A stretch of DNA of 64,000 nucleotides, from assembly GCA_030407005.1 (NCBI GenBank), contig JAUDYN010000003.1:3720001-3784000 (forward strand). Direction: 5' to 3'. This document shows positions 24,007-33,814 of this stretch, one piece after another. A program made the translations under genes and the position numbers. The stretch comes from Desarmillaria ectypa (Eukaryota; Basidiomycota; Agaricomycetes; Agaricales; Physalacriaceae). Under the pieces are notes generated by a model. That model was not told the DNA's origin, did not search any database, and worked only from the letters and a program-made list of their open reading frames with translations. How positions within the stretch are numbered: position 1 is the stretch's first letter; each line of letters opens with the position of its first letter.

Positions 24007-25423
24007 ATGTACAGCGTAGCCGCTCTCGTCGCTTTCACTCTCCTTCGTTCTGTCCGGGGCCAACAGGTTGGCACCTACACCACAGAAAATCATCCCACCC
24101 TTACCGTTCAAGAGTGCACGTCTGGCGGTAGCTGTACCACGCAGCATAAGTCAGTCGTCCTCGATGCCAACTGGCGCTGGCTCCACAGTACCAGTGGCTA
24201 CACGAATTGCTACACTGGCAACAAGTGGGACACTTCCATCTGCTCTGATGTCGATACTTGCACGTCGAGCTGCGCCGTGGACGGTGCAGACTACTCCGGC
24301 ACCTATGGTATCACCACCAACAATGATGCGCTTACTTTGAAGTTCATCACTGGCTCCAACATTGGCAGCCGTGTCTACCTCCTCGACGACGAGAACACCT
24401 ACCAGATGTTCAACTTGAAGAACAAGGAGTTCACCTTTGACGTCGACATGTCGACTCTCCCTTGCGGCCTCAACGGAGCTTTGTACTTTGTGGAGATGGA
24501 TGCAGATGGTGGAAAGTCAGCGTATTCCACGAACAAGGCTGGTGCCAAGTACGGAACTGGTTACTGCGACACCCAGTGCCCCCACGACCTCAAGTTCATC
24601 AACGGAGAGGTGTGTACTTTCTTACTTCTGTACCTTTTTCCCTTCTCACGCTCTCCGAAAGGCCAACATTCGTAACTGGACTCCTTCCGACAATGACTCC
24701 AACTCCGGAACCGGCTACTACGGCTCGTGCTGCAATGAGATGGACATCTGGGAAGCTAACTCCAAGGCGGCTGCCTACACTCCTCATGTTTGCAGTATTT
24801 CCGGACAGCAGCGCTGCTCCGGCACCGATTGCGGTGATGGTGACGAGAGGAACAACGGAGTGTGTGACAAGGCTGGTTGCGATTTCAACTCGTACCGCAT
24901 GGGAGACAAAACCTTCCTCGGTACCGGTCTAACCGTCGATACCAGCTCCAAGTTCACCGTCGTCACCCAATTCATCACCTCCGATAACACCACTTCCGGA
25001 GATCTCGTTGAAATCCGCCGCATTTACGTTCAGAAGGGTAAAATCATCCAGAACTCCGCTACGAAGATTGATGGCATGGACTCGTACAACTCCATCACAG
25101 ACGACTTCTGTGCCGCCCAGAAGACCGCCTTCGGCGACACCAACACCTTCGCTAGCCGTGGTGGATTGGCGGCCATGGGTAATGCCTTCGAGTCTGGCAT
25201 GACTTTGGTTATGAGTATCTGGGATGACCACGCTTCCAACATGTTGTGGCTTGACAGCGACTACCCTACCGATGCTAAAGCCTCCGCCCCTGGTGTTTCC
25301 CGTGGACCTTGCTCAGCAAGCTCTGGCGCACCAGCTGATGTCCAGTCTTCGGCCACCAGTTCACATGTCGTTTTCTCGAACATCAAATACGGTGACCTGG
25401 GATCGACCTTCAGCAGCTCATAA
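24007..25423 (+). CDS. GH7 cellobiohydrolase (reducing-end exoglucanase), no CBM1
   Basis: Secreted cellulase of glycoside hydrolase family 7, which cleaves cellobiose from the reducing ends of cellulose chains. There are two exons, 24007-24609 and 24662-25423, with a 52-bp intron between NGE and ANIRNW, giving 454 residues. The start [20 protein letters not shown] is a signal peptide, with the mature protein likely starting at QQVGTYT. The catalytic signature EMDIWEAN (near 24740) holds the nucleophile and acid/base Glu. Numerous Cys fit the family's disulfides, and the usual C-terminal [13 protein letters not shown] is present. The protein stops right after this block, so there is no linker or cellulose-binding module, a single-domain form common in basidiomycetes. 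A TATA box precedes it. Codon use is strongly C-ending, as in highly expressed genes. Confidence 0.97.
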
Positions 25424-26389
25424 ATGTCGGCTTTTCTCTTTCCCCCCCAATGATGGTGATGCTTACTCAGTCTTTAGGCAAAACATCGATACTCGACCTT
25501 AGCTACTTTCGTTTTTATTTCTTCAAGTCAGTTTAAATGTGTCTGTGGGTGTCATCATATTGACATTTCTTTTCAGATTGTTTATCGCTATTTTCACGTT
25601 CATTTGTCTCCTCTTTCCGTTTCAGTAACTGTAAGTAAAATTTGCCCCAACTTTTACCATTCCATTGATCATCGTGCATCAGATTCTTACACATCGTTAT
25701 ATAATACAACGGTGCCTTAGACACTAGACCCACCTAGATACAATCCACGCTGTAGAAACGAATAAGAATCTTTACTCAATCTTCAATAATTATTTAAGCT
25801 AAAGCTGCAATCGCCTGCGGGTTACGGAAGGTAACGAATGTGTCATAGATTTCGTTCTGCATCGCAGGTTCATCACACCTCGTATACATTCATGCCGATA
25901 AAGGTTCTTACAATCGTAGGTTAACGGTCGAGGAATCTGACGCACGTGGGCAGGCTCGGACAGACGGGCCGGAAAGAAGCCAATTGTCGCTCGTCCAACT
26001 GTCTCCAACCAGCAACCACTGAGGCTTTCTGCGTCTTTTACTGGCTTATCTTCATTCAATAGCATCGGTTTTCGTCAATTCTGTGGCAAAAATAATCCTG
26101 TAATCTACATCGTTTTTAAAGAATGCCATGACCAACATCTCAGGCATTTTCATCAATTTTTGGTTGATCTGCCTTGGCCCTTAGCTCTTCGGTCATCTCA
26201 CGCCCACATCCTTTCACCGGAAAACTGGAATGCAAAAGATGGGTGCAAAATCCAAGACACATGCCGTAGGCTGAAGGCTATGTCCGGTAACGGTTTAAGC
26301 TTACTGGGCGGTACAATTGACGCAAACACTGCTCTTTTCGACCAGCTCGAATCTATTTAGGCCCGTAATGCGCAGTTATAGCGTGCGTT
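25424..26389. other. Intergenic stretch; possible tail of the SDR remnant
   Basis: This holds the 3' region of the GH7 gene, then sequence without a clear gene. On the minus strand at about 25800-26065 there is an open frame (ARLSEPAHVRQ and following) that loosely resembles the C-terminal part of an SDR (EP..V...) and would be collinear with the SDR remnant at 26390-26860. The similarity is weak. Confidence 0.35.
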
Positions 26390-26860
26390 AGCTGGACGAT
26401 AGCACCTGGAACAAACCCAAGATTTCCACTTTTCACTGATGTGCGTCAGATTCGGCTCGACAGCATATAGAAGATGGTTTTTTAAACCAGATAATACAGC
26501 AGACGTATTGGCAACCGAGCCACGTCAAATCTTTCGCGTCTCAGGAATAGCATAACGAGATACAAATACACGAATGCCATGCTGACGATGTATATAGGTC
26601 TTATGCAGGTGATATCCAGTGAATCGGTGGCAATCAACATTAGTTCTGAACTTTGAAGTTCAGGTCCACATTTATATCGAGTACACCGACCAATATTCGC
26701 GTGCACGGCTCTGAAAGGAACCATCATACGAGCCACGGCAGCCCTACATGATTCTTCAATCTTTCAGGGCACTCCTTATTTGTCACATTGCACTCTGCCA
26801 CCCTTGATACCGCGTCAGTAATCAAAGAAACTTGGTTTTTTCATTTCGATGAGGACAAGC
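26390..26860 (-). pseudogene. Short-chain dehydrogenase remnant, copy 2
   Basis: DNA on the minus strand is clearly similar to the SDR at the left edge of the window. Matching stretches include CTCAGGAATAGCATA (copy 1 near 150, copy 2 near 26541) and CGAGCCACGGCAG (near 409 and 26730). Copy 2 has an in-frame TGA just after the AIPETRKI segment where copy 1 encodes AIPEMRKVGRGS. The N-terminal half changes frame, and no start or glycine motif remains. It is a dead paralogue in the same orientation, about 26 kb from copy 1. The two copies bracket the MFS, hydrolase, NRPS and cellulase genes. Confidence 0.72.
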
Positions 26861-27390
26861 AAAAAGCGATAGGTCTGTGGGGGTATACATCATGGGGTGG
26901 GTTGCTGGGAAAGACAGGATAGAGTCCGGTGGACCCCACACCCGTGCAACTGGGATGTGCCTTTTGTTTCTTCCTGCCATCGTAACAATTCTGCATTTGA
27001 CCCGGACCCAGGTTGATCCCGACGAGGTATTTGAGCAAAACGTAGGGTTGAAATTTCAGATAATTGAAATGGAGACTGAGGGACTCAGAATATAGGTTGT
27101 TGGAAGAGAAATTGAAGCGGATGGCACTGGCAGACACTCGAAATCTAGATCACTAAGAGGTCTAACGGTCGGTCATGGTGTAAGTACTTGTGAGTCCGTG
27201 TTGACGTTTCGGTCTCTATTCTTCGTCAAACCATCAATTGGCGTTCTTCTTCGTGTAGCCATCTCGTGATGCATCGCCGGCACTGCCGTTATCTTCTCGG
27301 TCCACCGGGCTTGGTGACAATTTCTTTTTGGTCAATTCAAAATCGAAGGACATATAAACTCGTCTAGGAAGGTAGCCTTGCTATCAGTCC
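26861..27390. other. Intergenic region upstream of the aldo/keto reductase
   Basis: No coding signal beyond short chance frames was seen. The last 100 bp act presumably as the promoter of the reductase: an AT-rich segment with CATATAAAC at about 27351-27359 lies about 35 bp before the ATG. Confidence 0.45.
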
Positions 27391-28938
27391 ATGTCATCCA
27401 CGGAACGCCTTCCTTTTCTCCCACCGCCTCCCGATGCGCCTAGTCCCCTGGGCCAGTACAGGCTCCTCTCTCCACGAGCGAGCATTCGTGTCTCGCCTTT
27501 CCAACTGGGCGGAATGTCCATTGGGACTGCATGGGGTCAGGGAATGGGAGAAATGACCAGGGAATCAAGTTTTGAGCTTTTGGACGGCTTCTACGAATTA
27601 GGTGGTAACTTTATAGATACGGCGGTTAATTAGTGAGTGTTCGTGGGGATACCAGATGCGGTACCCATTTCCTTTATGCTTTGTAGTCAGGATGGCACCT
27701 CCGAAGAGCTGATAGGCGAATGGATGGAACTGCGAGGTAATCGGGACCAAATGGTGATTTCTACCAAGGTGTGCCTCTCAATATTACCCGGAAAATATCA
27801 ATTTGAATTTAATAATTGTGTAGTATAGCGGTCCTTGGAAACAGCACGATAATAGTGTATCCCAAAAAGTCCACTACCTCGGAAATGGAAGCAAAGCCCG
27901 GCACCTGGCTATTAACGCTTCGCTAAAGCGTCTACGTACTGACTACATCGATATATTATACGTTCATTTCTATGACTGGGAGACCAGCGTCGAAGAGCTG
28001 ATGACCAATTTGCACAATCTCGTGATATCTGGCAAGGTATTGCACCTTGTGAGTTTCGATTTCCTTTCAGCACAAGTACCATTTGAAGTGCTCATCACAT
28101 ACCTATCATAGGGTATCTCGGTAAGCCTTTGACATTGTAGATCTATGCAGCCAGTTAAAAATCAACCCTTGTAGGATACCCCTGCGTGGGTTGTCGCAAA
28201 AGCCAATCAGTATGCTATTGACCATGGAAAGACTCCGTTCTGCATCTACCAAGGTCAATGGAACCTAACGGAGCGATCTTTCGAACGTGAGATCATCCCT
28301 ATGGCTCGCGACCTAGGTTCGTATGTCTGCAATCTGTTTGTACAGTAATAGCACTGACACATAGTTTTCAGGTCTCGCCCTCGCCCCTTGGGGAGTTCTT
28401 GGAGCAGGAAGACTCCGTACGGACGCAGAAGACCAAGCACGAAGAGAAAATCCCGCAAACGAGCGAACAGGGTTCACGCAGGATGGTAAACCGGAGCGCA
28501 ATCAAGCTGAAATCAAAGTGTCCGCTGCCTTAGAGAAAGTCGCCAATGAAGTTGGCGCGAAGAGCATCCAAGCAGGTTCGCTCAGTCCCCACTCATCCCT
28601 GAATGAATTTGAAGAATACCATAGTTGCTATCGCGTACCACCTGCAAAAGACTCCTCATGTCTTCCCGATTCTGGGCGGTCGCAAAGTCGAGCATTTGAA
28701 GAAAAACATTGAAGCACTCACCATTACTCTGTCGAAGGAGCAAATTGATTATCTCGAAAGCGCTTTGCCGTTTGATCCTGGGTTCCCGAACTGGTTAATT
28801 GTGAGTAGTTATTACTCAAGTGAGCAAGTGTTCTGATACCTTTCACAGGGTAATGGCACAGGATCATCCGCCATGATCAATTCCTTTGCACCAATGTCTG
28901 TATGGCCAAAGGCGGAAGCTATCAAGTCCGCCAAGTAA
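27391..28938 (+). CDS. Aldo/keto reductase, norsolorinic acid reductase/aryl-alcohol dehydrogenase type
   Basis: NADP-dependent AKR of the fungal aryl-alcohol dehydrogenase/NorA-like group, soluble. It reduces aromatic or polyketide carbonyls. The start [17 protein letters not shown] leads into [17 protein letters not shown]. The tetrad can be read: Asp in NFIDTA, Tyr directly after the first intron ([14 protein letters not shown], junction near 27633-27687), Lys in MVISTK and His in ILYVHFYDW. Later blocks are [71 protein letters not shown] and [15 protein letters not shown]. The protein ends AIKSAK-stop at 28936-28938. Several short introns have good junctions and no break was seen. Homologues act in lignin-derived aromatic metabolism and in secondary metabolism; which applies here is unknown. 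Confidence 0.93.
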
Positions 28939-31261
28939 GCACATGAAAAAAAGCTGCGTCATATTTCGACACCCTTTATAAGGTGCGCCCGTGAACAGCG
29001 ATATATGTGTAAATTGTCTTGGAATTTATATATCAAGACGGTCCTCTGTAATTCAACAGTACGAGTCACTACATCGTGCAATCGGAAGTTGGAACCAGCG
29101 AAATCCACTATTATTGGCCAGAATAAGCAAGTCAGTAAGTACCGCCCCACCAGTAAATGGTGCACTTCGTACCGGTATAAGCACACCATGTATCCAGTAC
29201 TTGGAACAGCCTCTCGGGTGTACCAAAATAAGCCTCCCCAGGACCATTGCCTGATGTCGATTCGTCGGAAAACATCTTGATAGCTTGAAATGGTAAGTTC
29301 TCCGAACTTGAGTACAAACAGTTTGGATCATATAAAGCAATATTGCCGAAGACGGGAATTTTCTGTCTGTTTCTAGTTAGTGCGACTGGTAGCAAACATT
29401 TTTGTTGGATAACAGGCGCACCGCGATCAATGATCAAGCATGTTTTTGCTTATCCCAGCTCTGAGCAAGTTCATACCCTCGAAGGGCGTCGTCCGTAGAT
29501 CAGTCCTCACCCGTGTATCCATTACGATGACAGAGGTGAACACGGACTAGACAGGCACGAGTCTATTATCTCCTTGCTCTTTGCTTCGTCGTCCTTGGTG
29601 CATGTGTGGTGCCGGGTATCGTCGTAACATGTCAGATGGAGTTCAAGCGACCATTCGAGGCAGTTCGCGCCTGTGGAACGATTATAGGGTCAGCAAAATT
29701 CAAGAGTGGATGCTACTCGCCTGCAGGACGAGCAAGCTAACGGCCCTGGAGCGGACTCGGGCTTCTTCTCCTGGATTTCCTCAAAAATTTCCTGCCAATC
29801 GCAGTCTCAGGAAGGGAAATTTCTGCTTGGAACCTGCTGGTTCGTGCCGCGAAGGTAGTTCACACCAGTCGTCCTACGGGTACAGAAAATGACGCAAAGA
29901 CAGCAATCGAGGTCCGGGTTATACATGTACATTGCGTGAAGCGTTTCAACGACGGTCGTGGAGTAAGAATAAGAGACATCGTGGGCTGGATTATGAGTTA
30001 GCTGAGGAAATGAACGTGTCGTCTGAGATTAGAGTTGAGAAGAGAAGAGAAGAAACGCATTGTGGTTGTTGTTGAAGGATTAGATCGGCCCGAACAAATC
30101 CGTTCAACCTTTTACCGCTGCAGCGTCCATCACGACCACTCACTCTATACCCTGCAACGATTAAGAATTCCATGAAGGTCAATATATTTGCACCGTCGAG
30201 TTTCAAGAACCTCCACGATCACAAGTTATTTTTCCGATCTACGTGTCGACAATGATTCATAGTTGGAGTCAGGATCATACCATAGTCGACAGGCGCATAC
30301 ATTGTGGATTATTCAATTCAGTAGTGTGTTACTTTTCGTGCTCTGCGAATGGGTCCACTGGTGCGTCCCTTCTCTTCTTCTATCTTTGTTGTAACTATTG
30401 CAGTGGGAGGCTTGCTGAGTAGAAAATACTAAATTGTTAGCTACTAGAACTCGAGATGAGCTCCTTAAATACTACAGAATGTATCTAGAATGTTCTACTA
30501 AAGTACCTAATTATATCCTAGTAACGTGCCAAAGTGATGGTACCGAAGGTTCGGGAATCTTCTGGCACATGCTTGAAGTTGAAAATCCCAACAATCTTTT
30601 CTCAGCCTAACGGGTACTAGGCATGGACAACTTCAAGAGCCATTATCTCTTGGACCTCAACACGATCCCAACTATAGCAGAGCTTTCGCATCAGATCTTT
30701 TGACGTGATATTGGTATTAACGATATCAGGCTCAGTATGCGAGAAAAGAACTTCTGGCGACGTCCTATGTCACCCCTCACATTAGTTCAACAAGCCAAAA
30801 TTCGCGCATCGACTCGGGAAGGAGGAGCTGTAGGTCAACGTGCACCCTATGAAGGATGACGGAATGCGATGCGTCTATTCACTCTCGCGCGAGGATGAGG
30901 CGACCCGATTCTACCGTTGGTACGTCTATGCTCCTTTATATGACTGATCCCACCCTATTGATGTGTCGACAGATATGTAGGTAGATTGTTAGGGCCGGTG
31001 TCAAGCTCTTCGCATTCGACTCTAGGGGAAGATGTCGATATTCTTCCTCCAGAGCTCAAGCGTCTCGCCATGCATTCAAACATAAAGTACGCGCTTCATC
31101 TGGGAACCAGAGGTACGCAAGGTGAGAGTGAGGGGCGAGAAGGGATGATTGAAGCGAGGTAGGATATGTTATAAAGATGTATGTCGTTAGGGAATAGAAT
31201 GGATTCCGGCAAGGGTTCGCGAGGAGACCTGAGGGGTCCGGTTTGCGAGGTAAAGGGGTCA
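28939..31261. other. Gene-poor tract, no recognisable gene
   Basis: About 2.3 kb with only short frames (such as 29132-29437 minus and 29581-29892 plus) that show no family motif. At 30449-30523 there is an AT-rich block (CTCGAG...TTAAATACTAC...GAATGTTCTA...ATCCTAGTA) that loosely resembles a block at 31509-31553. The two could be paired ends of a decayed repeat. Confidence 0.4.
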
Positions 31262-31411
31262 GTAAGCGCGAAGCAATTACTGTAGGAAGCAGCCGGTAAG
31301 CGCGGAGCTATTACGGGTTGTAGGTAAAGACAAGCGCTAGGCGTAGTCTTCGGATTGGTGTCGGAAAGCGCTTGGCGTATCCAACGAGTTGTTCAGCAAG
31401 CGCTAGGCGTA
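31262..31411. repeat. Degenerate tandem array, five units, about 34-bp period
   Basis: The hexamer AAGCGC occurs at 31264, 31298, 31332, 31366 and 31398, that is at steps of 34, 34, 34 and 32 bp. The first two units share 18 of 21 bases (GTAAGCGCGAAGCAATTACTG, GTAAGCGCGGAGCTATTACGG). The last three share AAGCGCT(A/T)GGCGTA. About 75 bp downstream comes a TATA-like ATTTATATACT. This fits enhancer-like repeats inside an LTR, or a diverged minisatellite. Unit divergence and the lack of further copies argue against CRISPR. Confidence 0.6.
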
Positions 31412-32455
31412 ACCGATCAGATGCTTAGTTCACACAAGGAAGTGGAGTTGAAGATGAGTTGATTGATTGATTTTTACAATGTTACAGACAGTATTTATAT
31501 ACTAAAGGGCTCGAGTCATTAATATTCTACAATGTTCTATTATATTCTAGTATCAGCAAGAGGAATAAAGAAAGTAAGAGAAAATACATGTGAGTCACTG
31601 CTAGGACCGAGGCATGTGTTGACTCATGCATCGAGTTTACAGATACTCGATATCCATAACAAAGCACGTGTATATGCGATGACGGGCGGGCTGGGTACCG
31701 AGTTTCAGGGTTTGGAGTTGCCGCTGAATGAGTTCCTAGTGCGCTATTGGTCCTTCTCTCTTCTTCTCTCCATGTGGATTCTTCTCTTAGAACTGATTTA
31801 TATCTGGAACATAAATCTCCATCAGCATTACCTCTATCATGGTCTCCTGCACGTGTCTGCAAGTCTCTCACCTACCCACAGAGCTCAGTAGCGTATATTA
31901 TTCCGACAGAATATATTTGTACAAATCCTTCAAGCAAGCATAGTTACGCTCTGGCATGGACAAGCCGGTGCTATGAGTCTCAGTTCTCTACATTATATAT
32001 TGTTTACCCAAGGCTAATGGTGCTTGGTTTGATAAGGCTGTACCAAGTACGTATCAGTGGAGAAGCAGGCTGATCTTCTTGTAGCCCTTCCGACATGCTC
32101 CTTATTTATTACTTCTCTTCAGTATAGCATCGATCTCACAAGCCGGGTGATCGTCATCCTACACTCCTTTCCCTATCCATGACAATGATGTCCCAGCTGG
32201 GGTTGTTCTCTTGGCTCACGTACGCACCAGTACCTGTGCAGTTTGCGCGATCAAGTCGCCGAATTCAAAGGCGCCAAGGATAAAATATCAGCCTTTGATG
32301 CTTTCTTGATGTGGCGTTGATCATCTTTTCAGCACTGGATAGCTTTTTGGGTATGGAATTGTATGCTATATAACGAAGGGTGTCATCATAGAAGGGCGTT
32401 ATCTCTACAGACCACTCCCCTTGTTTGTTATTCCACCTTCACCCAGTCTTCCTTG
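31412..32455. other. AT-rich intergenic tract leading to a promoter
   Basis: No gene is recognised. The part at 31440-31560 looks like an LTR promoter or end (TTACAATGTTACAG, ATTTATATACT, TATATTCTAGTA). A TATA box, CTATATAA, at about 32368-32375 lies roughly 85 bp before the start of the downstream membrane-protein gene. Confidence 0.4.
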
Positions 32456-33814
32456 ATGGCCGCTCAGATCGGTACTCCACCGAACGTTACTGACGCCGAT
32501 AGAGTTGATATATTCACAGAGCTCGACTCTCTATTGAATTCTCAAATACTCTATTCTCTACTGCTTGGTGTGCATATTAGTTTATCCAGATATAAGTATC
32601 TAATCATGGCTGTACATAGGTCTATATACAGGCATCATTGCTGTGACATTGGGAAGCATCTGTGAGAGGAACACGTCTACCATACTATTCAAGCTGAAGT
32701 GAATGGTGCAGTTACCAACAAGTCTCGGCCCGTAGGACGGGGGATGGTCTTTGTTATACTCCTCCTCCACATCCTTACCTTCATCAACTTCTTCGCCAAC
32801 TGGCTATACATCCGCTCTACTTTTATTAGCAACGGCTGGGGTTTTTGGGCAGAATATCTGTTTTACCGCAGTCCTGGCATAAAATTAAATGTGGTGATAG
32901 GTATTGCGGGTGCCATCTGCACTGTCCTTGCAGACTCCACCATGGTGCGTCTGACTCTACACAAACTCGTGGTATTTTCCTCTTCAGCTTATTCTTAATC
33001 CAAACGATAGATTTGGCGCTGTTGGATCGTCTGGGGACGGCGGTGGCCAGTCATTTTGCCTCCTGTTCTTTTCCTCATTTCCGCAGTTGGTGCGATCAAC
33101 TTGATCTTATGGTTTGCGCATTCACCCAATGCTTCGTCCAGTATTCAGAACCATCGCTACATACAAGATATACATCAATGCCAGTGAGTACAATATCGGG
33201 GTTGAGCTCTCTTCGGCCTTTGTCCTCGCTACGACTCTCTGGTGTACCTTGCTCATCGTTTACCGCATCGTGACCATTGTACGAGCAGGGGGAGCTCAAG
33301 CAGGAGGTGGACTCAGAGCTTATCGCCACGTCTTGGAGGTCTTTGTCGAATCGTCGGCGCTTTATTCCCTATCCTTGATCTTATATGTAGCGGTACTTTC
33401 CCATGACACTTCTGCATGGAATTATATTGACACCATGGCAGCAACCGCAAGGGTATGCTATATTCTTCAGCTACTATCTCCTACTGAGTCACAGTCTTTA
33501 TGCAGGGAATTGCACCGACACTCCTTGTAGGGCGCGTTGCAGCAGGTCATGCTCGGCCAGACGATTCCTGGCAGGGAAACATTGCATCTTCCCTTCGCTT
33601 TGGTACTCATCCCAGAGGACAGGGGTCTCAGCAGGATTCCAGTGCGACGAGTGATGATCTCGAAGCCCAGCTGGAGGGGGACGGCGAGTACAGTCATCCC
33701 ACGTCGATAGCTTCTACTACCGATGATGGCCTCGTCCATCAAGATAACCGTGAAACTCATCCGGAGGGGCTGGCTGATGATTCTGACGCGATCACCATCG
33801 TACCAAGGGATTGA
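32456..33814 (+). CDS. Multi-pass membrane protein of an agaricomycete orphan family
   Basis: Predicted integral membrane protein with about seven hydrophobic segments. The start MAAQIGTPPNVTDADRVDIF opens a short extracellular-type N-tail. Exons then give LYTGIIAVTLGSI, FVILLLHILTFINFFANWLYIR, GIAGAICTVLADSTM, IWRCWIVWGRRWPVILPPVL, GVELSSAFVLATTLWCTLLIVYRI and LYSLSLILYVAVLS. They finish with a hydrophilic tail rich in Ser, Asp and Glu, ending IVPRD-stop at 33814. The block around WRCWIVWGRRW is typical of a large agaricomycete seven-TM family without known function; similarity to receptors is only in topology. A TATA box lies at 32368. Exon ends at 32565 and 32665-32760 are uncertain. Confidence 0.68.

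Noticed and set aside
24599..25242. Antisense and alternate-frame open frames within the GH7 gene
   Set aside because: They are shadows of the strongly biased coding sequence and show no family motif.
31262..31411. CRISPR array
   Set aside because: The genome is eukaryotic, the units are diverged along their whole length and there are no unique spacers between constant repeats.
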